Shown one piece after another: positions 1-11,300 of a DNA stretch of 64,000 nt. The DNA lies in assembly GCF_024713975.1 (NCBI RefSeq), contig NC_091098.1, forward strand, positions 24,420,816-24,484,815, read 5' to 3'. Origin of the DNA: Paralichthys olivaceus (lineage: Eukaryota > Chordata > Actinopteri > Pleuronectiformes > Paralichthyidae). The notes beneath the pieces were generated by a model. The model did not search any database. It was not told the DNA's origin and saw only the letters and a program-made list of their open reading frames with translations. Position 1 is the stretch's first letter, and each line of letters starts with the position of its first letter. The position numbers were made by a program, and so were the translations under genes.

Positions 1-2169
1 TTTCGAACCATCAAGTGAATAAAGCTTTTCACAAGCGTAGTTTACAACCTCCGAGAATGTGTAGTGGTCTTCCATTGGACGGAAATTGCCATTTTGAATC
101 ATAGGTGGCGGTTGACAAGTAATTGCTGCAAAATAAAAATGACACCTTTTAGAATTTAAATCCTTTTTACACAGTTTTTCTGTGTCTCGTAAAGTTTTTT
201 TTTGTATAAACAAAACGAAGACAAATGACCAACCTTCACATGTTGGCAACCTGTTCAACCACCCTTTGTCTCCACACACGAGTTCCCTTGCGCCAACCAA
301 ATTGTAACTAGATTGGGGGGGGGGGGGGAGTTTGACTTCAGACCACAAATATTTATGAAAGATTTACGTTTGACAGGAGCATCATTAGTTTAATACTAAC
401 CCTCTGTTGCATGTGATCACAACTTTATCGCCAAACTGAGTCCCTTCAGAGTAATCAATCTCTCCATTTGCAACTTCTCCAGCAGAGCCACATTCCTTTC
501 CTGAAAGAAAGAAAACGTTTGTAAAGATTAAAGTCCACCCTATAAAATGATTTGGTAACACTATGCACAAATAACTCAGCGGGGTTGGTCACTACATATT
601 ACCAGTGACTCATCGAAGAGACCATTTATATGTTGGTATGGCATCATTTACTAAATGGTTCCATCTCAGACAGTGCTGCCAAAACTGAATGTAAAACAGA
701 CCCTGTTTATACCTGGTATTAAAGTTTGTCCTGAGAGATTCAATCACAATTGCGTCTGTTCACACATGACATCAAGATCCGTCCTGAATGTGTCTCCTGT
801 GAGCGCTTCCCTGCTCTATATGCAAACAATCAAGCACCTAATTTGTGTTTACGGAGACCAGATTATTGTTTTTACCCAGTCCGAGTATAAAGATGATTCA
901 ATTCAGATAGTGGTGTGTGTATCAGGGAATGAAAAAGATTGCAACCATTTAAGAAAAGCATCAATCATAATGTGTTGATACTTTGATGAAATGATCAATG
1001 CATGGACACTCACTGAGAGGCATTCAAAATGTTTGATTCATTGTGACATCGTAGTGAACTCAGTTTTGGCCGCGGATGGATTTACGTTCACAGAGTGAAA
1101 AGTGGCCACGTGTCCCGGGCCTCCTCTAAATGTGGTCTGGGTGATCAGAATGCATTAAGGACACATTTGTGTGCGTTCACACTTACTTCAAGACCACTTG
1201 TTATCAGATTATAATAACTATTAGAATATTTATACCAGGGCTGAACATGGTCATACTGCCTGATGTTAGTAACGTGTATGTAAAAATCAAGTCCTGATAT
1301 TCACTCTCGCATTTCATCCTCACGAGACTCCAGCCGCCCTGTGTACAGGTGATGGTTGAGGACCCTCCTGCAGACGCGTAGCCAACATCACAGGCGAAAG
1401 AAACCTTAGCGCCCTCCGGGAACGCATCTAAAAGAATGTCATCGCCCTTCAAGCTCATGTTGGGTCCGCCCAAAGGTTTGGTACAGTTTTGAGCTATAAT
1501 GGGAAAAGAAAGACAGAAAGTTTATTCAACCTTTATTTCAACGTTGAAATACATTGCTCATTTATAATATAGCTGAGTAGAGAAAACCATCCTGCATGAC
1601 CAAGTGACCTCGGACAAGATACTGAACGTCACAGACATTGAAATTACTGGATTACACTACAGCTGCCAGCCGTTTTAACTGGAGTCTGTAACCTTCAGCT
1701 GTTCTTGTTTGAGTTGAGAGTGATTGTGAATTGCAAAACTGCTTTATGTAAACACAGACCATTTACAATTTATACTCTGTGACTCTCTAAATGTTTCTGC
1801 TCTTCATGGTGGAGATGATGAAAAAGATATAATCAACACTGAGCCGTCGTGTGTGAAAGCACAGGGGAATCCAGTTTGTCTGACAGTCGGAGCAGGACAA
1901 CATGACAACAAACAATAAATCTGATAAATGCTCCCCTCTTCGTCCAGTCTCTAACTAGGCTGATATCCAATGTGATGTCATTTTACAGCACAGTGACTGA
2001 AACAATGAAAGTTGAAGTCTGTGTACGTGACCCAACACAAGGGGCCGCTTGGCTCCACGGTGCCTTCACGTTGGCTCCGAGTGTCTGACTCATTGAAGTT
2101 TCCACACTGACCTTGGGCAGCGACGACAAGGCCGAGCACGAGCAGGACAGGGACAGATGTGAGATCCAT
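1..2169 (-). CDS. CCP/sushi-repeat complement regulator (CD46/CD55-like), 5' part
   Basis: Partial gene, 3' end beyond the left edge. Coding exons by splice reading: 2169-2112 (signal peptide MDLTSVPVLLVLGLVVAAQ), 1493-1305 (first CCP, beginning AQNCTKPLGGPNMS), 500-401 and 307-234 (second CCP split inside a Gly codon, as is typical of RCA genes), 125-1 (third CCP, incomplete). Phases join without a break (1,1,2,1). Each CCP shows the four-Cys pattern and the late Trp (GGWS, KGWLNRLPTC). CCP proteins of the regulators-of-complement-activation family bind C3b/C4b at the cell surface; the fish CD46-like regulator (Tecrem) is the closest match I recall, but C4BP- or CR-like identity cannot be excluded without the 3' half. 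A non-coding first exon lies upstream. The membrane anchor is not in view. Confidence 0.85.
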
Positions 2170-3000
2170 GACGAAGCGGGACAAGTCACAATTTCTGATG
2201 GAGGAAGAAACGTGGGTGAATTAGCAAGGGTCTCTCAGTGGAAGTCATCTGGGTAAACACACCCTCTCGCGCCAAAGACCATACAAAATATGACGATTTT
2301 AAATCAGCCAGCGTGACGGCGCTTGTGTGTGTCTGGTCTGGTCCTACCGAGGTTTTTAAACACGTTGTCCGTAGCGATGGGGGGGATTCGGCGTGGGTTT
2401 AGTTACGATATGAATTAAAAAAAGACGACATTACAGTCAAACAAACTTGGGTCCCTCGGTTTCCTCATTCAAAACACATCGGTTAATGGCGTCTTGGTGA
2501 AGCTAACTACGTGATGATCGACTCTAATCTTGGCGATTTAAGAAACAGGATGTACGCCGAATATCGCGGCAGATCCTGGGTGCGGTCGGTGTGTTCAGCC
2601 GAGTGTCTGAAACAGCTGACAGGAAACCAAACGTGAGATTCACGTAAAAATGCGTAGCGGCGTGTAAGTGTCAGTCGGGGTGAGCTAGCTAGCAAACAAG
2701 CTAGCTGGCTAGCTAGCTATCTAACGCACCAGCGCCTCGCGAGTGAAACGTGGTTTAAATCGCGTTGGTGGTGATGTCACCGTGTTGTTTTCTGTTCGTC
2801 CGGTGACTTTGGTTTGGTAAAGAGGGTAACACTTACCCAGCGGGATGAGGAGAGTCGCGGAGGAGGAGGAGGAGGCCGGTGCTGGTGCTGTCTCTGCGGG
2901 GAGAGGCAGCGGACTGACTGTCAGGACTCACGCCCCGTACGCGATAAGCGTGAAAACACAGGGCGTGGCTTTCTGAATGCGGAAGTGTGCGCCCTTTGCT
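2170..3000 (-). promoter_or_regulatory. 5' UTR exons and promoter side of the CCP gene
   Basis: The start-codon exon extends upstream to an acceptor (pyrimidine tract then CAG) so that about 24 nt of 5' UTR precede the ATG. A strong donor (G followed by GTAAGT on the minus strand, exon edge at 2837) marks a probable non-coding first exon covering roughly 2837-2990. The intron between them (about 2195-2836) contains a CTAG-rich inverted repeat at 2683-2720. The transcription start is not determined. Confidence 0.5.
2683..2720. repeat. CTAG-rich inverted repeat
   Basis: Repeated GCTAGC/CTAG tetramers arranged palindromically around a short AAACAA spacer. It lies in the 5' UTR intron of the CCP gene and could fold as a hairpin on either strand. 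Confidence 0.6.
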
Positions 3001-3055
3001 CAACACGTGGGTCGCATCAAAATACAAAATAAGAACTGCGATTGTGTAAACTGTT

Positions 3056-3060
<5 letters not shown>

Positions 3061-3111
<51 letters not shown>
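3061..3111. repeat. (GT)n microsatellite
   Basis: About 25 perfect GT units just upstream of the presumed first exon of the CCP gene. Confidence 0.95.
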
Positions 3112-3112
<1 letters not shown>

Positions 3113-4311
3113 CTTTTAAAATCTCTGCGGTTCACGAGGAAGCTTAATTGCGACATGTGTGTTAAAATAACTTGCAGTTGAAAAATTAAAAAAGTGACAG
3201 AGAAGTGGTTAGAGGATATTTTGTTAAAACCTAAATTACAAGTATACGTTCAAATCAAGTATTTTGTGGCATCAAACACTTTCATCCTCCCTCCATCGGC
3301 GAAGTGGTGAGTGGATATAATGAGTGAATTAAAAATGTGAACAAGCCCTTTGAGACCACAGAGACCATAAGAAATGTCAACATTTCAAAAATCCAGTAAA
3401 CCTGATTATTAACATTCCAGCTGCACTCCCATCCGGTGAGGAAGCTGTGCTTAAAATGTTTGCTCTCAATTGAATATCAAACAAATGGAATAGCTTTGAC
3501 ACCAGAAATGAATGAATGAAAGGACAGTCTATGAGGTATATTAAGTAGATTTTATATCACACTACAGCATAAAACACAATCTGAAAACCCTGTGTATAAA
3601 AAGAGGACTATAGTTCTCTAAACCTTCAACTTCCTTTACGTTTGTGCTAACGTCTGCCTGATGTGGTGATCTGTTGGTCATTTATTTTTAATATCAATCT
3701 GAGAAAACTGTGAAAAATGACTCATATTCAGCAGTAATCACAAATCACTCTTTTTTTTATCTCAATTTCCTCATTAATAGTTTCATTGGCAGTAGTATTT
3801 TTTTGCATGAATAATCGTATTAATCATTCATTATAAATAACTTGAAATAAACACAATATAAATATAGTACAACATATAAATATATGCAAAATTATAACCC
3901 ACATGATAACGCCAGTGCTTTAATTACTGGTGCCCCATATGAAAAGTCTATTCTAGGAATGGCAGAGACAATGTAAATTGTTTTGAAGTTTCAATACTGT
4001 CTGTACGACTACGTTTGTTTATTTCTCCTATACGAATCCTTTTTCATTTTCGTGTTTTTGGCCTCTGTCACTTGGACTCAAAGATTAATTGATAACTTTC
4101 AGTGGTCAAAGGTCATTTGAATGTGGCACAAACAGTATTTAGAAATATGTACACGGAAATAAAAAATAACTAGGATGTCACTTATCGCCTCCTGAAAACA
4201 CATTTGTATTCACCGGATCAGGATTTGTATTTGGTTCTGCACCAAAGACAAACGTCAAATTTCCAATCTGACTTCCAAACACCTACTTCTGAATAATGCA
4301 GGTCACTGAAC
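3112..4311. other. AT-rich intergenic stretch
   Basis: No supported exon. The region separates the promoter side of the CCP gene from the 3' end of the Ig receptor and must contain the latter's 3' UTR. AT-rich runs around 3830-3900 are low complexity only. Confidence 0.6.
4018..4023 (-). terminator. Candidate polyA signal of the Ig receptor
   Basis: AATAAA on the minus strand about 290 nt past the stop codon. Another AATAAA at 3681-3686 is also possible, so the true 3' end is uncertain. Confidence 0.35.
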
Positions 4312-7201
4312 CTAGTGCGGAACTTGCTTGAAATGAACCGCTCTCTTCCTCTTGGGACGTTTTCTGTGTCTTGTTTTGGTACATTTAAAGACTATGCACA
4401 GAAATATCAGTAAGAACACCAAAGAAGACCAACGCAGCAACGTCATCCAGAGTGCTGCACATATCTGTACCCTGAAAACAAAAAGAAGATTTTGATTAGT
4501 GTGAATAATAGAATTAAGGTGGTTAAAGTAAACTGTACTGTAGTCTGACCTTTTTAAAAGCTGATCAAGACAAGTGTGATTCATTTGTAAAACACGGTTT
4601 CCTGTGTCATTGTGGATTTTTCCATTGGTGGTCAGAGGTGGAGTTTTGGCAACGGTGGTGCACATCCGGTCTGCGCAGTCATAGATGGGTTGGCCTGATG
4701 ATTAACAAGAAAGACACTGAAACGTCACTCTCTGATTAGCTTGTGAAATATTGATTTTATACCAACCTTGAAACAGATCACACCCTGTGAGTACACGCTA
4801 CAAAGCATATAAAGTATTATAAATGTCATAACATGAAGTTCCTGTGTGGAGAGTTTTTTAAGTTTTTTTTTTTTCAGGAATCAAAACATAAAACTGAAGG
4901 CGTGGTCTTTTTTTTTGGGAAAAATTTGAAGGGTGCAGTGAGAAGTCCTGTAGTGGAATGTAGGTCATAGTACTATTTGCTCCAGTGTATTTTCTGATAT
5001 CACCACTAGAGGTCATTAAAGTCAAACTCTGACACGGATGAATTCAAATCGATTGTATTAACAATGTATAACATATATATATATATATATATATCATTTA
5101 ACAGTATTCACAATGATAATGTTTATAAATGATAATTCCAATTAATCCATTCACCTGATTGGAAGTTCTTTAGCTCAACTAATGGTTTAGGTGAGACTAT
5201 TAGACTATTCCCTTTTTTGACAGCTTTTTTTGAAGCAAGGAGACAAGTAAGGATGCAAGGAGACAGGAAGCACCTGTCCTGACATTGAAGTCGAAAGAAA
5301 AAGTAACTTAAGGTAGGTTTTAGTTTACCAGGAAATGCAAAGACGTCACATTTCGAAACCCTGTATATGCCAGAATTTCCAAAGAATAAACAGACTTGTA
5401 GCGGTGTAACTTGCCCTTTATCTCATAACATATATTCAGCTGCTACACCCGACAACGGAAAGTATAAATGTAGGTTGTGTTGTTCAGCTTTGACCCATAA
5501 AACTGTGCAATAAACAAACAGCTGAGGAAATCAGCTGTGAGACTTTATCTTGAGCAGTATCATAATCATACCTGTGAAATCGTAATGTCTGTTAGTATCT
5601 GCTGTGTAACGATAATAAATCAGAGTCTCAGCAGATGCTCTGATAAAACAACTTATTTGTTATGATGTCCTGTAAATGTTTGATTATTCCCTGTAGACAT
5701 CAGAGGAAGCGTTGCTGATTATTACCTTTATATTTCTCAGGAGAACACAACATCTCATCTGTTCTTACCTGGCATGGTGACAACATAGATACAGCTTCTG
5801 TTTGCAGGCCTCAGGACCTGCACAGAGAGGAGCTCACTCTCCTGACTGCTCACGTCATTGGCGGCCACGCAGTAATAATCGCTGCCCTGTCCCACGGAGC
5901 CGCAGTTAAGATACAGTTCTGATGACGGGTGAGGGAGTGAGTCCTCGAGGTGAGTGCGTCGATGCCAGGTGTAACGAACACCAGAGCCCTGTGCACATTC
6001 ACAGTGCACAGTCACCGGCTCCCCCCAACACGTGGGCCCGTCCACCAGAGATGTCAAGGGCCAGAGTCTGGGTTTGGACACCGGAACTGGCACAAAGAAG
6101 AAAGCGCTTTATTTGAATCTATTCGACTTGACGGCGAAGAGGAGAAGTTTGAAAACACGCTTTAGATTTTGATAATGTTGTGATTGTAGTGAACATTTAA
6201 AGGGTTTCTGCTTTTCTTACCTTCAGTGACGACCAATTTAACTGAAGTCATGATGTCGGCGTATATTTTATCAATCCCAACCCAGTACGCTCCAGCGTCA
6301 TCAAACTGCAGACCTGTGACCTTCACAATCAACCCTCTTCTTCCTCCATCTATGATGTGGGATCTGCTTCTGGTTTGAACGACCTTTTCTGAATGCGCTA
6401 AAATCGTGCACGTTTTACTGGAGGCCCCTCGACACCAGTACTTCTTACTGTACAGGAATGAGTTTGTGTCGTACTTGCAGAAAAGAAGGAATTCGCCTCC
6501 AATATGTGCGGTGATTTCTTTTTTATCACACTGCAGCTGAAGGCTTGCTGAAAAGACAAGAGGATGATCAGACTCAGACTGTGACGCATCTCATTTACAT
6601 TTAAAAAAAGCTGCCATGGAAATCAGACGATGGTTCAATAATCAACTTTTTATATCATGTGAACTGATTTAATTTCAACAAAAACATGCACAGATGGTTG
6701 ATGGTCATGAGTGAAGTGTTTCAAGTCTAAATTAAAGAATGTGTCAAGGAGAAGAAAAATAATAAATATAATTTTCACACATTAGGAAGAAAACCATGTA
6801 TTTATATTTATAATTATTTTAACAACATCTAAAATAATTGTGCTCACATTGAAACAAACAATTATTTGATAAAGTACACCTTTGTTCAAACGAAGAAAAA
6901 CTGAAGAACATCAATAACACTTATTTATTTAAATCTCCCGGTTATGAATTAAGTTCACATTATTGATCAAATTATTCAACCTTAAAAAATCCTACTCATA
7001 ATGACACCATATCTAATTTATCCATTATCTTTTCTTTCTTTTTTTTAAATTATTTTATTTGTGAAAACATTTTCTTAAGGGAAATCACATCTTTAGCTTT
7101 TATATCTAAAATACTACATTTAAAAAAAAAAAAAGATTGTCAATAGAAGTTATCATAAATCACTCACCATGGAAAAGCAAAATGAGACACAATGTCTTCA
7201 T
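4312..7201 (-). CDS. Two-Ig-domain membrane receptor, CD300/pIgR-like
   Basis: Exons on the minus strand: 7201-7168 (ATG and signal start MKTLCLILLFHG), 6547-6221 (first Ig domain), 6086-5769 (second Ig domain), 4694-4550 (stalk), 4471-4312 (transmembrane and tail, stop TAG). Phases are continuous, giving about 327 residues. Domain 1 has a B-strand Cys35 (FLLFCKY) and the extra Cys pair typical of CD300/pIgR-like domains (KKYWCRG...KTC, Cys50/Cys58), but the F-strand reads YWVG where YWCG is usual. Domain 2 is C2/I-set-like with HCEC and YYC. The stalk carries NDT and NHT sequons and domain 2 an NRS sequon. The predicted membrane span starts near an Arg (LLRWSS) and is followed by a short basic tail without tyrosine, so there is no ITIM or ITAM; signalling would need an adaptor (inference). 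The family assignment is by motif; ligand unknown. Confidence 0.75.
4767..4784 (-). other. Possible 18-nt micro-exon of the Ig receptor
   Basis: On the minus strand a CAG acceptor and a GTTGGT donor bracket 18 nt that would add GCDLFQ in frame (phase 1 to phase 1) ahead of the stalk exon. Plausible but based only on splice-like signals. Confidence 0.25.
5073..5094. repeat. (AT)n microsatellite
   Basis: Eleven AT units in an intron of the Ig receptor. Confidence 0.9.
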
Positions 7202-8361
7202 GTTGTTGGTGAAGGTGAGAGTAGGAAAGTTTTGCATCAACACCCGAGTAGTGGACTGTGGTTGAAGCTCGTGCTGTACTGGTGTTTCAGCTTCCTGTGA
7301 GGTGGAGGCTGGTGCACACGCTGAACACACACACTACATTACCTGCTTTCAAATAAGGTCACATTTATCTCACGTTGAGCAATTTGCACAAGCTCCTCGA
7401 TATATAGTGAGATTTGAAGAAACCTTTCACTTTGACTTCGGACGTCACTTTAATTTGTTTTTACACATTTCACACCCTTACGACACGAACTCACTTAAAC
7501 TGTGGTGTCATCTGCAATATTAGACTTTCTTTTCTACAGTTGTGTTTTTTGACAACAGTAAATTGAACCACTCATGTCACCACTAGATGTCACCATATTA
7601 TATTATTATTATTATTATTATTATTATTGGTATTTTAACCTTTGTATCTTTATGCACAGCTATGTAGGATACGCATATACAGCATATTCACGTTTTATTA
7701 TTTTCATTTATTTTATTCATTTTATCGCTCTTTCAGCCTGAAGTTAAAATTATAAACCAAACTGCCCCAAATTTACGATAGAATAATCTTGTAGAGTTTT
7801 GTCAGAGCTTATCTGACTGGAAATCTGGAACTGGTTTATCAAAACAAATGCTTTTTGTGAAAACACAGCTGACAGAAATGAAGAGAACTGGATTTTCCAG
7901 TTTTCTTAACCACTCCCTCTGCCTCTGCCTCCATCCCCGACCACATCCCTCCTCCGCTCGACTTTTACAGCTGGAACAGCTGTTCACGCCTGTTTGTAAG
8001 CGTGTGGCCTCCTCTGTTTGTGGGTGTTTCCCTCCCATTCCCTCTGTGACACTGCAGTGCAATCAAACACCCCGGTGACTCTAGGACCCAGTGACAGACA
8101 CCAAAGGGGGTGTGGCAATTTTTTTTAAATATGACCACAGAACCTGTTAGTTTACTCTTGCTTCCTCAGACAGTTTGAATAGTTCCTTCACAATAGTTCC
8201 TTGATGTGAGCGTTGCACCAAAGAGGTGCTCTGTGCAGCAGCAGGAGCACACGGCCCTGAACCCAAGCCTTAACGACCTCACTGTACTCCATGACTTGTG
8301 GACGAGGACCTCTGTGACCTGTCATGAGAGGTGTCATATCCCCGGCAGTGAACAGCCAGCC
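7202..8361. promoter_or_regulatory. Divergent intergenic promoter region, Ig receptor / PTPN22
   Basis: About 1.16 kb separates two start codons pointing apart, so both promoters must lie here unless distant 5' UTR exons exist. A (TTA)n run occupies 7597-7628. Near 8155-8175 the sequence TTGCTTCCTCAG contains an ETS-type GAGGAAG core on the minus strand, as often seen in TATA-less leukocyte promoters (inference). The PTPN22 frame is open upstream of its chosen ATG back to 8206, so 5' UTR or alternative starts may overlap this stretch. Confidence 0.5.
7597..7628. repeat. (TTA)n microsatellite
   Basis: About ten TTA units between the Ig receptor and PTPN22. Confidence 0.9.
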
Positions 8362-11300
8362 ATGGAGCAGCAGGCCCGGGTACTGAGGACTTTCCTGGCC
8401 CAGCTGGAGAGACAGGAGGCTGAGGATGAGGACGCACTGAATGGATTTGCTGGGGAGTTCGCTGTGAGTCGAGACTTATGTTCCTTTAGTTGAAATCCAG
8501 CTGCGAGTAGTATGGTGGATGAAGCCTCAAAGTTTGTTCTTGCTGAACTGAGTGGAAGCACAGTGTGAGTGAATGTTCCACATTTTTGTTTTGGGGAAGT
8601 AACACGCTGCTGTTGCATTAACAGCTCCAGCACCATACTTGTTCTTCCTCTTTGCACTGATGCTCGTTGTTAAAGGCACATGACCATTAAGACCTGCAGG
8701 CTAAATGCACTGAAAGACCTGAAGGCTAACAAAGACTATTTACATAGACTGTGATTTGTTCACTTATCTCTTCATTCACACACACAAAATAAATATGCAT
8801 CAGACGTCTCGAGCCTGACATCAACATCTGTGGGCTGCTGCCATGGTGATGGGTGACATGCCAGCGCCTGAGGACACCTCAGGCTGCTGTCATGCTGCTC
8901 GCACCCCGGCCACTCCAGCAGAAGAGCTCTCTTGCATCATTTCCTTGAAGAACAAAAAGCACTTTGTGGTTTCAGCAGTGCAGATGGTCCGCGAGGCCTA
9001 AAAGAGACTGCCTACGACTGCATGCAATCGCCTGTGAACAAAAAGCCCAGTGTCCCTCAACAAAATCACATAAGCATGGACGTGCCATGAGTTTCAGCAT
9101 CAAACCCACATGGAAATCCTCGGTTTATGAGTCAGTTTCTCGTGAAATGATTCACAGATTCTGGTCTTCAAGCGGTGAATCACATACAGAGAAATCATGT
9201 GTGACCGCTGAGCAATTGGTCACACAATTTCCTTCCATTAGTAAGAAAAGCTTTATTTATTTATGAAGCACTTTAAAACAAAGCGATAGATACAAACTAC
9301 TTCATAACATAATGAAGTATAAAAAACAGAAACACAGCAGTTGAAGAAAGTGAGAGAACATAAGAGAGTTTGAGACTTTTTTTAGTTTTATTGTATTGAA
9401 CTGGTTAATCTAACAGTGAACAATAAACTATTCCAAAGTTGAGGAGCGGAAACTATTAATGTCACGTTAACTGAACTCTCACAACATCCAAGGAACCGTT
9501 ACTAATCTGAGAGACTTTCTATTTCTACACGGACACAAAATATTTCAAAAATAGACTCAAGGGCTTCACCGTGAAGATCCTGATGAATAATAACCAGATA
9601 TTTACATAAATTCCACTATTGAGACAGGCCGACACCGGAGAAATCGAGACAAGAAGAGCTGAGCGGTTTCCTGAGGTCGTTGTGTTTGACATTGGTTAGA
9701 AAAAATGAAAAGCTATATTAAAACATCTCATTGAAATTCCCAACGGTAGAATATAAATAGTGAATCAAACAGGGCCGAGAACCGATCCTTGGGGGACTCC
9801 ATAACCCAAATCGTTACCAAGTCGTCTAACGTTAACTGGCTCCCAGGAATTCTGAGTGATTCTCTGTGAATGTAGTTGGATTTAATGTCCTTCATGTCTT
9901 TCAGAGATTGAAAAGTCAGTCAACCAAGTATCGCACCAACAAGACCTTCCCCACCAAGGCAGCAGACAAGCAGGAGAACATCAAGAAGAACCGATACAAG
10001 GACATTGTCCCCTGTAAGCTTTTGTCATCATGATATTGGTTTTTTAAAACATTTTTCTCCTTCTTCTGTGACATTTCCTGTTTCTCTCCTTTTAGTCGAC
10101 CACAGCAGAGTAAAGCTCATTTTCACCACAACTAAAAATGACACGGACTACATCAACGCCAATTTCATCAAGGTAAATGAATCGTGTCACTGTGAAGAGA
10201 ATCCTTTTTATTCATACACAAACTCTGTGTGTTATTTTTATACGTTCTCTACGTTGATGTGACTGATATAGTTTGTATGGTCTCTGACGATATGTTTTCT
10301 TGTACAGGGGGTGTCGGGGGAGAGGGCGTACATTGCTACCCAGGGTCCTCTGCCCCACACGGTGCTGGACTTCTTGCGGATGCTTTGGGAGTACAACATA
10401 AAGGTAGAGCACGACTCAGCTGTCATCTGTTTTTACTACGACTCCATAAAGTGACCTTTTTTAAACTCCTGCTCCTCAGTTAAAGATTTCTGTATTCTGT
10501 GAGATTACATCTCTTATCGTCCTGTGTGACTACAGGTCGTGGTGATGGCCTGTCGAGAATTTGAAATGGGGAAGGTAATGTGATTATGCTGCTTATTCTC
10601 TTTTTTCTCATTATGCTGTTTTTTTTTTTTGCATATAGTTTCGATGTGGACCACACCTCACACTATGTGAAAATGTAAAATCACTTTTTCTTTTTGGGGT
10701 TGTAGAAAAAGTGCGAGTGCTACTGGCCACGGAAAAACGAGCAGCCATTTGTTTGTGAGCCATTCAAAGTTCACTGTGTGAGTATTTCTGTTCTCACTGT
10801 TGCTCTATTCCACTCTGAAATTATAATTTCACTTTATCTGAGTCATATAACATCTACTCTTATTTTCTTTAAAGTTTTACTTTTACTGCTTTTATTAAGA
10901 ACAGAAGACGTTCACATTATCTGCTGTTTTTTTTTTTACAGGACTCTGAGGAAAATAAAGGAGATTATCTAACAAGGACATTAAGGGTGACTTTCCACAA
11001 TGTAAGTGTTGTTTATATCCATAATTGGGACGCTTACATTTACTGAGAAATGCAGATTATCACCTGACGTGTTGATGTATCTGTGAGACAGGATCTGTAT
11101 GTGTTGTGAATGATCAGCTTTAATAATGACATATATAAAAGTATTAAAAGATAAAATGTGTGACCATGGGATTATCTACAATCTTTTTTTCCAGAGTAGT
11201 CGAACTTTGAAACAGCTGCACTACATGAACTGGCCAGATCACGGCGTGCCCGACACCATCCACCCCATTCTGGACATGTTGCATGAGATGCGTTCCTACC

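Noticed and set aside
4995..5025. CTCF-like CCACTAGAGGTCA
   Set aside because: Deviates at core positions, and similar short phrases (ACCACTAGATGTC) recur at 7580 and 26380, suggesting a repeat fragment.
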